Both the position numbers and the translations under genes were made by a program. Shown here one piece after another: positions 7,712-17,473 of a stretch of DNA of 64,000 bases. Position 1 is the stretch's first letter, and each line of letters opens with the position of its first letter. Origin of the DNA: Massilia sp. Mn16-1_5 (GTDB lineage: Bacteria; Pseudomonadota; Gammaproteobacteria; Burkholderiales; Burkholderiaceae_D). Where the stretch lies: contig NZ_PPXQ01000007.1 in assembly GCF_004798585.1 (NCBI RefSeq), positions 186,001 to 250,000 on the forward strand, read 5' to 3'. The notes below the pieces were generated by a model. The model ran no database searches and was not told the origin of the DNA. It saw only the letters and a list, made by a program, of their open reading frames with translations.

Positions 7712-10360
7712 ATGAACCAGTTGATGGCACGGCAGGAGTACAGGGTCACGGCGATCGCCGCGGCGGTGATGGTGTTGACGCTGAGCGTGGCGCAGCAGGC
7801 ACGCGCACAGCAGGCCGAGGGCGAAGCCGGCATGCAGCAGGTCGTCGTCACCGGCGTGCGCGCCGCGCTCGAGCAGTCGCTGCGCCAGAAGCGCAATGCC
7901 GACGGCGTGGTTGAAGTCGTCACCGCCGAGGACATCGGCAAGATGCCCGACAAGAACGTGGCCGATGCCATCCAGCGCCTGCCGGGCGTGAACACGCAGT
8001 CCTCGGCCGGCGGCGAAGGCGGCTTCGGCGAGAACGACCGCGTCAGCCTGCGCGGCACCAGCCCCAGCCTGCAGCAAACCCTGTTCAACGGCCACGCCAT
8101 CAGCACCGGCGACTGGTTCCTGCTGAACCAGATCGGCGGCAACGTCGGCCGGTCCAGCAGCTTCTCCCTGCTGCCCTCGGAACTGGTCGGCTCGATCGTC
8201 GTGCAAAAGAGCGCCAGCGCCGACCTGGTCGAAGGCGGCGTCTCCGGCGCCATCAACGTCATCACGCGCCGTCCGCTCGACTTCCGCCAGCCGCTCACGG
8301 TGGAGGGCTCGATCCAGGCCAACTACAACGACCTGTCGGGCAAGACCGAGCCGCACGTCTCGGGACTGGTGGCCTGGAAGAATGCGGACAATACCGTCGG
8401 CTTCCTGCTGCAGGGCTTCAGCGAAAAGGCGGCCGTGCGCCGCGACGGCCAGGAGATCCTCGGCTACACGCCGATCGCTGCCACCAGCGCGGCGGCGGTG
8501 GCCGATCCGCGCCTGGCCGGCGTGCTGGTGCCGACCTTCATCGGCGCGACCCTGTTCGAGCAGACCAAGAAGCGCAGCGGCGGCGCCTTCGACGTCGAGA
8601 CGCGTCCGATGCGCGGCCTGAGCCTCGACCTGAACGGCTTCTATTCCGAACTCAAGGCGCCGCACCAGAACACCAACTGGCTGGCCGCGCCCGCCAATTC
8701 GATCAACAGCGCCAACCAGATTCCACAAAATCCGGTTGTGCGCAATAACACCCTGGTCGGCGCCGGCTTCGCCGTCAACAACGGCGAGGTGGACAACATC
8801 TACCGCCCGAACGCCGGCGGCGAATCCTGGTATCTCGACTTCAACGGCAAGTACAAGGTCAACGACGACCTCACTGTCTCCGGCAAGCTCGGTAAAACCC
8901 ATGGCGTCGGCTACGACCGCGACGACGTCTTCTACCAGAACAACGTCGACGGCGGCATGGTATATGCGCTCAACGGCCTCTCGCCGGCGACCGTCAGTTA
9001 CCCGGGCGGGAATACCACGTCGCCAGGCAGCACGGCCTGGGCCGGCGGCGGTGAGGCGCAATCGGTCGACCAGGAAAAGTATGCGCAGCTCGATGCCGAT
9101 TGGCGCGTGCGCGATTCGATGGTGACGAACCTGCGCTTCGGTGCGCGCTTCACTGACCACCACCGCACTGCCGAACACCCGCTGGAAACGCGTCCGGGAC
9201 CGCTCGGCTTCAGCAATCCGGGCCCAAGCTGGAGCGGCCAGATGTACCCGTCGGATTTCGCGAACGACCTGGGCGGCAACCTGTCCTCGAACTATTTCAA
9301 ATACGACGGCGCGGCCCTCGGTGCCTGGGGCGCGGTGCCGGGCAACCGGCTGCTCGACTACACGCTGCGCCACAACTGGATGGACGAATTCCAGGTCGGG
9401 GAGAAGACCAGCGCCCTGTACGGCATGGCGGAATTCGGTGTCGATCGCTGGAGCGGCAACGTCGGCCTGCGCGCCGTCGAAACGCGCCAGACCACGGTCG
9501 TGAACCTGCCGGGCGGCCCGAATCCCATTACCGGCTCCGCCTTCGGGCCCTACACGCCGACCACGTTCAAGCGCACCTACCGCGACTACCTGCCGAGCGT
9601 GAACCTCAAATTCGATGCGCGCGAGGACCTGGTGCTGCGCGCGGCCGTCGCGAAGACCATTGCCCGTCCGGACTACTCGGCTCTGGGCGGTTCGGTCTCG
9701 CTGAACGACGACGCCCTGAGCGGCAGCGGCGGCAACGTCAATCTCGATCCGGTCCGCTCGACCAACTTCGACCTCTCGGCCGAGTGGTATTTCGCACCGA
9801 AGGCGCTGCTCTCGGCCGGCCTGTTCTACATGGACCTGCGCTCGATCGTGGCCCAGGGCACCAGCACCGGTACCTACTACAACAACAAGAGGAGCGCCCC
9901 GGCCGAGTACCAGATCACCTCGCCCTTCAACACCACCGGCAAGAACAAGGGCGTGGAACTGAGCTGGCAGCAGCCCTTGTGGAACAACTTCGGCTTCCTC
10001 GCCAATTACACCTTCGCGGACGGCGAACTCGACGACGGCGGCGAGCTGCTGAACTCTTCGAAACGTACCTGGAACCTGACCGGCTACTTCGAGAACGAGC
10101 GCTTCAGCGCGCGCCTGGCCTACAACTTCCGGTCGGCCTACAAGGCGGGCGTGGACCGCGGCGCCAGCCAGCACGTGGACGACATGGATTCGCTGGCCGC
10201 GTCCGTCAACGTGAAGCTCACCGAGCAGCTGACGCTGACCTTCGATGCGCTCAATCTCACCAACGAGACCATCAAGATGTACGCCGAGAACAAGGACCGT
10301 CCACGGGCCTTCTACTCGAACGGCCGTACCTTCTACGTCGGTTTGCGCGGAAAACTCTGA
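7712..10360 (+). CDS. TonB-dependent receptor (probable chitooligosaccharide uptake)
   Basis: An 882-residue outer-membrane receptor. The start at 7712 follows GGAGAGA and gives a signal peptide ending QQARA. The mature N-terminus has the TonB box-like MQQVVVTGVRAALEQSL, then the plug domain (DIGKMPDKNVADAIQRLPGVN, RVSLRGTSP, GGVSGAINVITRRPLDF), then a 22-strand barrel ending in an aromatic residue two places from the end (TFYVGLRGKL). The VRAALEQSLRQKRNADGVVEVVTAEDIGKMPDKN block is that of the large TonB-receptor group of Xanthomonas/Caulobacter carbohydrate loci. It is followed immediately by a GH20 hexosaminidase and an MFS carrier, which suggests GlcNAc-containing oligosaccharides as ligand; that substrate is inferred from context. 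Confidence 0.93.
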   Translation: MNQLMARQEYRVTAIAAAVMVLTLSVAQQARAQQAEGEAGMQQVVVTGVRAALEQSLRQKRNADGVVEVVTAEDIGKMPDKNVADAIQRLPGVNTQSSAGGEGGFGENDRVSLRGTSPSLQQTLFNGHAISTGDWFLLNQIGGNVGRSSSFSLLPSELVGSIVVQKSASADLVEGGVSGAINVITRRPLDFRQPLTVEGSIQANYNDLSGKTEPHVSGLVAWKNADNTVGFLLQGFSEKAAVRRDGQEILGYTPIAATSAAAVADPRLAGVLVPTFIGATLFEQTKKRSGGAFDVETRPMRGLSLDLNGFYSELKAPHQNTNWLAAPANSINSANQIPQNPVVRNNTLVGAGFAVNNGEVDNIYRPNAGGESWYLDFNGKYKVNDDLTVSGKLGKTHGVGYDRDDVFYQNNVDGGMVYALNGLSPATVSYPGGNTTSPGSTAWAGGGEAQSVDQEKYAQLDADWRVRDSMVTNLRFGARFTDHHRTAEHPLETRPGPLGFSNPGPSWSGQMYPSDFANDLGGNLSSNYFKYDGAALGAWGAVPGNRLLDYTLRHNWMDEFQVGEKTSALYGMAEFGVDRWSGNVGLRAVETRQTTVVNLPGGPNPITGSAFGPYTPTTFKRTYRDYLPSVNLKFDAREDLVLRAAVAKTIARPDYSALGGSVSLNDDALSGSGGNVNLDPVRSTNFDLSAEWYFAPKALLSAGLFYMDLRSIVAQGTSTGTYYNNKRSAPAEYQITSPFNTTGKNKGVELSWQQPLWNNFGFLANYTFADGELDDGGELLNSSKRTWNLTGYFENERFSARLAYNFRSAYKAGVDRGASQHVDDMDSLAASVNVKLTEQLTLTFDALNLTNETIKMYAENKDRPRAFYSNGRTFYVGLRGKL

Positions 10361-10364
10361 GCCG

Positions 10365-12851
10365 ATGCCGACGACACCTCCGGGCCCGCCATGCGGCGGC
10401 GTCCCGGTTGCGATCGACTGGGAGTGTGTGGCGAACGGCATCAATGGCCCTCATGGCGACCGTTTCGCCGCGCGGCTGACGCTGCGTAATGCCTCCACCC
10501 GGCCGATCGCACCGGGCTGGCAGATCTACTTCAACACCTGCCGCAAGGTGCTGCCGGAAACGGTCGGCGCAGGATTCAGGATCGATCACGTGAACGGCGA
10601 CCTGTTCCGCCTGCGTGTCCTCGATGCCGCGTCCTGGCTGCCTGGCGATCGCTTCGAAATCGGCTACCAGGCGCGCTTCTGGGCGATCAGCCGCACCGAC
10701 GCGCCGCTCGGGTTTTACCTGGTCACGGTGGGAGGGGAGGTGATCGACCTGGGCGACCCGCGCATCGCGCCGTTCACGCGGCCGGAGCAGCTGCGGCGCA
10801 GTCCGGACGATGTCGTGCCGACGATGGATGCGGCGCGGCGCTTCGCCGTCAACGCCGCCGTGTCACTGTTGCCCTCGGATGAAGTGGGACGCATCACGCC
10901 GCAGCCCTTGTTCGCCAGTTTTAAAAATGAGACGTGCCGCATCGGGTGTGATTCCGCCGTGCGCTGCGAGGCGGGGCTCGAGCAGGAAGCTGCTTGCCTG
11001 AACGCGTTCCTGGCCGGCCTGCCGCCCGGCGGGTCCGGTGTCGCCATTGTGCTCGAGACGGGCTTCGTGGATGCGGCATCGCCGGCGCCGCACGAGGCCT
11101 ACCTGCTCGAGATCGATGCGGCGAACGTGCGCCTGCGCGGCACCGGCGCCCATGGCGTCTTCAACGGCGTGCAGACGCTACGCCAGCTGGTCGGCAGTGA
11201 CGGCAGCCTGCCGCAAGGACGCGTCCTCGATGCGCCGCGCTTTGCCCATCGCGGCATGATGCTCGACGTCGCGCGCCATTTTGCCGATGTCGAAACGGTG
11301 CTGCGCCTGCTCGACTGCATGGCGCTCTTCAAGTTGAACCGCTTTCATTTCCACCTGACCGATGACGAAGGCTGGCGTCTGCCGATCAGCTCCCTACCCG
11401 AATTGACCGAGGTCGGTGCGCGGCGCGGCGTCAGCAGCGACGGCAGTCCCTGCCTGCCGCCTTCCTTCGGCTCCGGCGCCCGTGTCGACGCATCGGCCGG
11501 CAGCGGCCATTACACGCACGCCGAGTTCATCGCCATCATCCAGTATGCCCATGCGCGTCACATCGAGGTGATCCCCGAATTCAACATGCCGGGCCACGCG
11601 CGCGCCGCGGTGCAGGCCATGCGCGTGCGCCACGAACGCCTGCTGGCGGACGGCGACATCGAAGGCGCCAACGCTTACCGGCTCGACGATCCCGACGATG
11701 TTTCCGTCTACGAGTCGGTGCAGCTCTGGCACGACAACGTGATCTGCATCGCGCGTCCCTCCGTCGACCGCTTCATCGAGACCGTGGTGGCCGAAGTGGT
11801 CAGCCTGTTCCGCCAGGCCGGCGTGCCGCTGCGCGCGATCCATACCGGTGGCGACGAGGTGCCGCAGGGCGCCTGGCTCGGCTCGCCCCTGTGCCGCGCG
11901 CGCATGGCAGAGCAGGGCTGGAGTGATGTCGCCGAACTGCGCGCGGACTTCGTTGCCCGCTGCCGCGCCATCCTCGCGCGCCACGGCCTCGCGTTCGCCG
12001 GCTGGGACGATACGGCCCTGGTCGCGACAGGACAGGGCGTGGCCGCCGATCCGCGCTTCGCCGGGCCGGGCTTCGAAGTCTACGTCTGGAACAACGCCAC
12101 CGGCTCGGGCCAGGAAGACTGCGCCTGGACGCTGGCGAATGCGGGCTACGAGGTAGTGCTGGCGAATGCTTCGCACCTGTATTTCGACCTGGCCTATGCC
12201 AAGGATCCACAGGAACCGGGTTACTACTGGGCCGGGTTCGTCGATACCCGCAGCGCCTTCGTCTTTTGCCCGCTCGACCTGGCGGCGCTGCCGGGCGTCG
12301 ACCAGATGGGGCGTCCTCTGCGTCCCGCAGCGCGCGCGCGCCTGGTGCGCCTGGCGCAGCCCGGCCGCGTGCGCGGCCTGCAGGGCCAGCTGTGGGGAGA
12401 AAATGCCCACTCGCGTGCACGCATCGAATACCTCGCCACGCCGCGTCTTCTCGCTCTGGCCGAACGCGCCTGGAGTTCCGACCCCGGCTGGCACGGCATC
12501 GCCGACGAGACCGAGCGCGCGCGTCGCATCGCCCTGGCCTGGAACGAATTCGCCAACCGCCTCGGCCGGCATGCGCTGCCTTTCCTCGATGCTGCGCTGG
12601 CCTATGGCTACCGGCTGCCGCCACCCGGCGCCATGCTGCGGGACGGACGGCTGCATGCGAATACCGCCTTCCCGGGCCTGGTGCTGCGCTACACTCTCGA
12701 CGGCAGGGAGCCCGATGCCGGCAGCATGCGCTACCGCGAGCCGGTCGCCGTGCCCGCCGGCGCCGCGGCCTTCAAGATCGCCAGTTTCGACACGCGCGGA
12801 CGCAGCAGCCGCGTGGTCACCCTTCCGCTGAAAGACCGTACCGATGCCTGA
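10365..12851 (+). CDS. GH20 beta-N-acetylhexosaminidase
   Basis: An 828-residue glycoside hydrolase that removes terminal GlcNAc from chitooligosaccharides. Domains in order: an N-terminal CHB_HEX carbohydrate-binding-like domain (about 15-160), the GH20 N-terminal alpha/beta domain (about 165-300), the GH20 TIM barrel (about 300-690) and a C-terminal CHB_HEX-type Ig-like domain (about 745-825). Barrel motifs include HFHLTDDEGWRLPI and the catalytic pair Asp497-Glu498 in HTGGDEVPQGAW. The family uses substrate-assisted catalysis through that pair. The start lies 4 bp after the TonB receptor stop, and no signal peptide is visible, so the enzyme is predicted to be cytoplasmic. It overlaps the next gene by 8 bp, so the three genes form one operon. 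Confidence 0.92.
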   Translation: MPTTPPGPPCGGVPVAIDWECVANGINGPHGDRFAARLTLRNASTRPIAPGWQIYFNTCRKVLPETVGAGFRIDHVNGDLFRLRVLDAASWLPGDRFEIGYQARFWAISRTDAPLGFYLVTVGGEVIDLGDPRIAPFTRPEQLRRSPDDVVPTMDAARRFAVNAAVSLLPSDEVGRITPQPLFASFKNETCRIGCDSAVRCEAGLEQEAACLNAFLAGLPPGGSGVAIVLETGFVDAASPAPHEAYLLEIDAANVRLRGTGAHGVFNGVQTLRQLVGSDGSLPQGRVLDAPRFAHRGMMLDVARHFADVETVLRLLDCMALFKLNRFHFHLTDDEGWRLPISSLPELTEVGARRGVSSDGSPCLPPSFGSGARVDASAGSGHYTHAEFIAIIQYAHARHIEVIPEFNMPGHARAAVQAMRVRHERLLADGDIEGANAYRLDDPDDVSVYESVQLWHDNVICIARPSVDRFIETVVAEVVSLFRQAGVPLRAIHTGGDEVPQGAWLGSPLCRARMAEQGWSDVAELRADFVARCRAILARHGLAFAGWDDTALVATGQGVAADPRFAGPGFEVYVWNNATGSGQEDCAWTLANAGYEVVLANASHLYFDLAYAKDPQEPGYYWAGFVDTRSAFVFCPLDLAALPGVDQMGRPLRPAARARLVRLAQPGRVRGLQGQLWGENAHSRARIEYLATPRLLALAERAWSSDPGWHGIADETERARRIALAWNEFANRLGRHALPFLDAALAYGYRLPPPGAMLRDGRLHANTAFPGLVLRYTLDGREPDAGSMRYREPVAVPAGAAAFKIASFDTRGRSSRVVTLPLKDRTDA

Positions 12852-14145
12852 CGTTCCGATCGCCGCTGTGCCGGCTGCATCTGCCCGCCACCCGCTGGCC
12901 TGGGTGCCGACCCTCTACCTGGCGCAGGGCTTGCCGTTCTACGCGGTGGCGCTGGTGGCGGGACTGATGTTCAAGAGCATGGGCGTGCCGAATGAGCAGA
13001 TCGCGCGCTGGACCGGGGTGCTGGGCCTGGCCTGGGTGTTCAAGGCGCTGTGGAGTCCTTTTCTGGAACTGGCACGCAGCCGGAAGCGCCAGGTGGTGTT
13101 CTTCCAGCTGCTCGGCGGCGCCGCCCTGGGCGCGCTGGCGCTGGTCCTGCAGCTCCCTGGCTGGTTCGGCATCACGATTGCGCTGCTGGCCGTGGTATCG
13201 CTGGCCTCGGCCTCGCACGACATCGCGGCCGACGGCCTGTACATCGCCAGCCTCACTGCGCGCCAGCAGGCGGCCTATGCCGGCTGGCAGGGCGCCTTCT
13301 TCAATGCCGCCAAATTCCTGTCCCTGGGCGGGCTGGTGATCCTGGCCGGCTACCTGGAGGCGCGCATCGGCACCAGCACTGCCTGGACAGTGGTGTTCTG
13401 CCTGCTGGGCGCCAGCCTGGCCGGACTGGGCCTGTACCACAGCTGGGCGCTGCCGGGCACTCTGAGCCCGGCGCCTCAGGCCGGCTCGACCCGCGCCGTG
13501 GTGCGCACGCTCATTGACGTGATCCGCGCCTTCTTCGCCAAGGACGGGATCTGGATGGCGATCCTGTTCATCGTCCTGTTCCGCGCGGCCGAAGGCCAAA
13601 TCCAGACCATCGGTCCGCTGTTCCTGCGCGATGCGCGCGCCGTCGGCGGGCTGGGACTGAGCACGGCCGAAGTGGGCGCCGTCTACGGCACGGCCGGCAC
13701 GGTGGCCTTCCTGGTCGGCTCGATCGCCGGCGGCTATTTCACGGCCTGGATCGGCCTAAAGCGCGCGATGCCCTTCCTGATCCTGGCGATGAACCTGCCG
13801 AACTTCGTCTTCTACTATCTGAGCACGGCGCAGCCGGATGCGCTGCCGGTCATCGCGGTGGCGCTGGGCGCCGAGATGTTGGGCTACGGCTTCGGCTTCG
13901 TCGGCGTGATCCTGTTCATCATGCAGGTGGTCGCGAGCGGCAAGTACCAGACCGCCCACTATGCGCTGGGCACCGGCTTCATGCAGCTCGGTTTCGTGCT
14001 GTTCAAGGTGATCAGCGGCGACGTCCAGCAGGCGCTGGGCTACCGCTCCTTCTTCCTGTGGGTACTGGCCTGTGCGCTGCCGGTGCTGGTACTGAGCTGC
14101 TTCATCCGGCTGGACAGCACGGAGAAAGGCCTCAGCGCTTCTTGA
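12844..14145 (+). CDS. MFS transporter, AmpG-like
   Basis: A 433-residue, 12-helix major-facilitator protein. WVPTLYLAQGLPFYAVALVAGLMFKSMGV and WSPFLELARSRKRQVVFFQLLGG follow the AmpG pattern, including the motif-A-like basic loop, and LASASHDIAADGLYI matches the conserved D-containing helix 4 of AmpG. AmpG carries GlcNAc-anhydroMurNAc muropeptides into the cytoplasm. In this operon, behind a TonB receptor and a cytoplasmic GH20, a GlcNAc-oligosaccharide permease role is more likely than muropeptide recycling (inference from context). Its start overlaps the GH20 end by 8 bp, and its 3' end overlaps the convergent AraC gene by 14 bp. Confidence 0.88.
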   Translation: MPDVPIAAVPAASARHPLAWVPTLYLAQGLPFYAVALVAGLMFKSMGVPNEQIARWTGVLGLAWVFKALWSPFLELARSRKRQVVFFQLLGGAALGALALVLQLPGWFGITIALLAVVSLASASHDIAADGLYIASLTARQQAAYAGWQGAFFNAAKFLSLGGLVILAGYLEARIGTSTAWTVVFCLLGASLAGLGLYHSWALPGTLSPAPQAGSTRAVVRTLIDVIRAFFAKDGIWMAILFIVLFRAAEGQIQTIGPLFLRDARAVGGLGLSTAEVGAVYGTAGTVAFLVGSIAGGYFTAWIGLKRAMPFLILAMNLPNFVFYYLSTAQPDALPVIAVALGAEMLGYGFGFVGVILFIMQVVASGKYQTAHYALGTGFMQLGFVLFKVISGDVQQALGYRSFFLWVLACALPVLVLSCFIRLDSTEKGLSAS

Positions 14146-15034
14146 CGGGCAGGGCCAGCCAGCCGCGCCAGCTGCCGTCAAGTCCGCGCTCGACCTTCTG
14201 GATGTGCGGGCGCGTGCTGTCCAGGCGCCAGAACTCCTGGCGATCCAGCCAGTCCTCGTACATCGAACGGAAACGCGGCCACTCGCCCGCGAAGTCGAGG
14301 CAGGCGTAGCTGCCGGCGGGCAGGGTGCGCGTCCCCAGGCTCGGGTCGGGGCGGCAGTCTCCGGCGAAGCCGAAGTCGTAGCAGTATTCGCGTTCGCCGG
14401 TGAAACCGGGATCCTCGTCGAACACGCCGTACCAGGGCGTGCCGGGCGCGGTGTCGCCGCGCCGCTCGCGCTCGCAGATAAAGTCGTTGCAGGCGATCGA
14501 CAGGGCGGCGCCAGACTGGCCGAAGAAGCGCTGGTAGCGCAGGTGGATGGCCGGCAGCGGCTGCACGCGGATGCGTGCGGCCACGCTGCCCGGCTCGGGT
14601 GGACAGTAGGGCGCCAGGATCACGTCGAGGTTGCCCGGCTCCGCGACAAAGAAGCTGACGTCGCTCTCACGTCCGACCTGCTGGTCCATGTAGCTGCGCC
14701 AGCCGCCTTCGCGCCAGGCCTTGGCCGACATCGCGAACTGCTGCTTGAAGGCCTTGGCAAAGGCGGCGTTCGAGGGAAAGCCGCAATCCTGGGCGATGCG
14801 CAGGACCGACACGTCCGGTTCGTGGCGCAGCAGGTGGGCGGCGCGGCGCAGGCGGCGCTTTCTCTGGTATTCGACGGCGGAAAAGCCGGTCAGCTCGCGG
14901 AAGATGCGGTCGAAGTGGAAGGAGGAGTAACTCGCCGAGGCGGCCAGGCTTTTCAGGGCCAGCGGATCGCCCACCGAGTCGAGCATCAGGTCCATCACTT
15001 CGTACAGACGGGAGACGCGCGAGGTCGGTTTCAC
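14132..15034 (-). CDS. AraC-family regulator with GyrI-like domain
   Basis: A 300-residue regulator. The N-terminal AraC-type double helix-turn-helix runs from about residue 8 to 110 (SRLYEVMDLMLDSVGDPLALKSLAASASYSSFHFDRIFRELTGFSAVEYQ, then DCGFPSNAAFAKAFKQQF). The rest is a GyrI/SOUL-like small-molecule-binding domain (IRVQPLPAIHLRYQRFFGQSG, then AGSYACLDFAGEW). This is the Rob/SoxS-GyrI layout. I chose GTG 15034 because GGGGAGG sits 6 nt upstream and the domain begins at once; an ATG at 15223 would add 63 residues unlike the family. It is divergent from the M13 peptidase gene and might control it. The ligand is unknown. Confidence 0.85.
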   Translation of the reverse strand: MKPTSRVSRLYEVMDLMLDSVGDPLALKSLAASASYSSFHFDRIFRELTGFSAVEYQRKRRLRRAAHLLRHEPDVSVLRIAQDCGFPSNAAFAKAFKQQFAMSAKAWREGGWRSYMDQQVGRESDVSFFVAEPGNLDVILAPYCPPEPGSVAARIRVQPLPAIHLRYQRFFGQSGAALSIACNDFICERERRGDTAPGTPWYGVFDEDPGFTGEREYCYDFGFAGDCRPDPSLGTRTLPAGSYACLDFAGEWPRFRSMYEDWLDRQEFWRLDSTRPHIQKVERGLDGSWRGWLALPVKKR

Positions 15035-15265
15035 CGTGCCTCCCCGGCGCAGGTGCAATAGAGTGCAAGGGCTGATCTTGAACGCGGCATCGACGGCATC
15101 TCGGGCTAAGTTGACGCCATTATGGCTGAAGTCCCGGCCAATGGCGAACCGCCCGTCAATACAGGCGTTGTGCAGGCGCGGCATGCATATGCGAATGACC
15201 TTCCCATGGCTTGTCTCTTCCATTAGGATCGCTCGATTACAACAGTCATTGACGGAGAAAAAAAC

Positions 15266-17332
15266 ATGAAGCGTACCCTGTGCAGCAGCCTGATCGCGGG
15301 CTTGTTCGTGGTGAGCGCCCACGCCGGCGCCCACGATGCCACGGCCACCGCAGCGCCATCGTCGGCCGCCGCAGCCGCGGTGTCCGGCGTCGACACCGGC
15401 GCCATCGACGCCGGCGTACGGGCACAGGACGACTTCTTCCGCTACAGCCAGGGCAAGTGGCTGAAGGACGTCGAGATTCCGTCCGACCGATCGAGCTGGG
15501 GCGCCTTCAACATCGCCCAGGACAAGGTCGAAGGCCAGGTGCGCGCCATCATCGAGCAGGCCGCTCTCGACAAGGAGGCCCGTAAAGGATCGGCTGCGCA
15601 GAAGATGGGCGACTACTACGCCAGCTTCGTCGACGAGGCGCGCCGTAACGAACTCGGTCTCACGCCCCTGAAGGGCGAGCTGGCACGTGTGGCGGCGCTG
15701 AAGGACAAGCGCGGCATCGCGGCCCTATCGGCGCACTTCTCGCGCCTGGACGCCGGCGCGCCGCTCGACATGTACGTCCACCAGGACAACAAGGACTCGA
15801 CCCGCATGATCGTCGACGTCAGCCAGTCCGGCCTCGGTATGCCGAACCGCGACTACTACCTGCAGGACGAAGCGCGCCTGAAGGACATCCGGTCCAAATA
15901 CCAGGCCCACGTCGAGAAGATGCTGGCGCTGGCCGGTCACGCCAACGCGGCGCAAGAAGCTGCCCGGGTCCTGGCGCTGGAAACCGAGATCGCCCGTGTG
16001 CAGTGGAGCGCGGTCGAGAACCGCGATCCGGTCAAGGGCTACAACAAGATGAGCTTCGCCCAACTGAAGAGCCTGACGCCGCACTTCGACTGGACGGCCT
16101 GGGCCAAGGGCGTGGGCGTGCAGGGCAAGGTCGATTCGCTGATCGTCAGCCAGCCGACCTATCTCGCGGGCCTCGACAGGATCATCGTCGCCACCCCGCT
16201 GGATACCTGGCGCGCGTACTTCGCATTCCGCCTGCTGAGCGCCTACGCGCCTTACCTGTCGCAGCCGTTCGTCGACGAGAGTTTTGCTTTCCGCGGCAGC
16301 GTGCTGTCGGGCGCGAAGGTGAACCGCCCGCTGGAGAAGCGCGCGATCGCCCAGGTCAACCGCGACCTGAGCGAAGTGGTGGGCAAGGCCTACGTCGAGG
16401 CGCACTTCCCGGCCGAGCGCAAGCAGCAGGTCGAAGCGATGGTCAAGAATTTTATTATCGCCTTCCGCGAAGGCATCCAGACCCTGGACTGGATGACCGA
16501 CGAGACGAAAAAGCAGGCGCAGTTGAAACTGTCGAAGATGAAGGCCAAGATCGGCTATCCGGACAAGTGGCGCGATTATTCGCGCCTGGACATCGCGCGT
16601 AACGACCTGGTCGGCAACGTGATGCGCTCGCGCGAATTCGCGCACCAGTACGGCATCGACAAGCTGGGCAAACCCGTGGACCGCGCCGCCTGGCACATGT
16701 CGCCGCAGACGGTGAACGCCTATTACAGCCCCGAGCTGAACGAAGTCGTGTTCCCGGCCGCGCGCCTGCAGTATCCGCTGTACGACGCCGACGCCGAACC
16801 GGCAATCAACTACGGCGCGGTCGGCATCTCGATCGGCCACGAGATCAGCCATGCCTTCGACGACCAGGGCTCGCAGTTCGACGGCGACGGCAACCTGCGC
16901 AACTGGTGGACGAAAGAGGACGCGGAAAAATTCGCCGCGCGCGGGAAAGTGCTGGTGGCGCAGTACGGCGGCTACAGCCCGCTGCCGGGCTACAACCTGA
17001 ACGGCGAGCTGACCCTGGGCGAGAACATCGCCGACAATGCCGGCGCCATCATGGCCAGCCGCGCTTATAAAATCTACCTGAACGGCAAACCGGCACCGGT
17101 GATCGACGGCTTCACCGCCGAGCAGCGCCTGTTCATGGGCCTGGCCCAGGCACGGCGCGGCAAGGCGCGCGACGCGGCCCTGATCTCGCAGGTGAAATCG
17201 GATCCGCACTCGCCGGCGGAATTCCGCGTCAACGGCAGCATGCGCAACCACCCGGGCTTTTATGAAGCCTTCGACGTGAAACCGGGCGACAAGATGTACC
17301 TGGCGCCGGAGCAGCGCGTCATCTTCTGGTAA
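15266..17332 (+). CDS. M13 family metallopeptidase (neprilysin/PepO-like)
   Basis: A 688-residue zinc endopeptidase with a cleavable signal peptide (LIAGLFVVSAHAGAHD) and a low-complexity Ala linker before the peptidase. The zinc-binding HEISH is at residues 525-529 with the third ligand in ENIADNAG (Glu586). NAYYSPELNEVVFPAARLQ is the substrate-backbone-binding NAYY motif, and VNGSMRNHPGFYEAFDVKPGDKMYLAPEQRVIFW is the usual C-terminus. It is predicted to act in the periplasm or outside the cell on small peptides. A GGAG lies 5' of the ATG. Divergent from the AraC/GyrI regulator. Confidence 0.94.
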   Translation: MKRTLCSSLIAGLFVVSAHAGAHDATATAAPSSAAAAAVSGVDTGAIDAGVRAQDDFFRYSQGKWLKDVEIPSDRSSWGAFNIAQDKVEGQVRAIIEQAALDKEARKGSAAQKMGDYYASFVDEARRNELGLTPLKGELARVAALKDKRGIAALSAHFSRLDAGAPLDMYVHQDNKDSTRMIVDVSQSGLGMPNRDYYLQDEARLKDIRSKYQAHVEKMLALAGHANAAQEAARVLALETEIARVQWSAVENRDPVKGYNKMSFAQLKSLTPHFDWTAWAKGVGVQGKVDSLIVSQPTYLAGLDRIIVATPLDTWRAYFAFRLLSAYAPYLSQPFVDESFAFRGSVLSGAKVNRPLEKRAIAQVNRDLSEVVGKAYVEAHFPAERKQQVEAMVKNFIIAFREGIQTLDWMTDETKKQAQLKLSKMKAKIGYPDKWRDYSRLDIARNDLVGNVMRSREFAHQYGIDKLGKPVDRAAWHMSPQTVNAYYSPELNEVVFPAARLQYPLYDADAEPAINYGAVGISIGHEISHAFDDQGSQFDGDGNLRNWWTKEDAEKFAARGKVLVAQYGGYSPLPGYNLNGELTLGENIADNAGAIMASRAYKIYLNGKPAPVIDGFTAEQRLFMGLAQARRGKARDAALISQVKSDPHSPAEFRVNGSMRNHPGFYEAFDVKPGDKMYLAPEQRVIFW

Positions 17333-17343
17333 GAGGCTTGCGG

Positions 17344-17375
17344 TATCCGGCGCCGGCACATGTCGGCGCCGGATA
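17344..17375. terminator. perfect 12-bp hairpin after the M13 gene
   Basis: TATCCGGCGCCG and its exact complement flank an 8-nt loop, 11 bp after the peptidase stop. There is no T-run on the plus strand, so it may be a mRNA-protecting hairpin as much as a terminator. Confidence 0.55.
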
Positions 17376-17391
17376 CAAACGATTACACACT

Positions 17392-17420
17392 TTTACGCCG
17401 ATTGTGACATTGCGCGTAAA
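17392..17420. promoter_or_regulatory. inverted repeat TTTACGC-N15-GCGTAAA
   Basis: Two exact 7-bp arms (17392-17398 and 17414-17420) lie about 55 bp before the alpha/beta hydrolase start. The spacing fits a dimeric regulator site, but the regulator is unknown and no clear promoter boxes are seen. Confidence 0.35.
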
Positions 17421-17473
17421 TTCAGGCGTGGTGCGGATGCTAGAGTGGACGTTTCCTTTGTCCGCCGACACGC

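Noticed and set aside
7574..10444. A 956-residue open frame on the minus strand
   Set aside because: It is the antisense shadow of the TonB receptor gene; high-GC third positions keep the opposite frame open. No ribosome site or recognisable domain.
15035..15223. ATG 15223 as start of the AraC/GyrI regulator
   Set aside because: It adds 63 residues unlike the family and has a poor ribosome site; GTG 15034 has GGGGAGG at the right distance.
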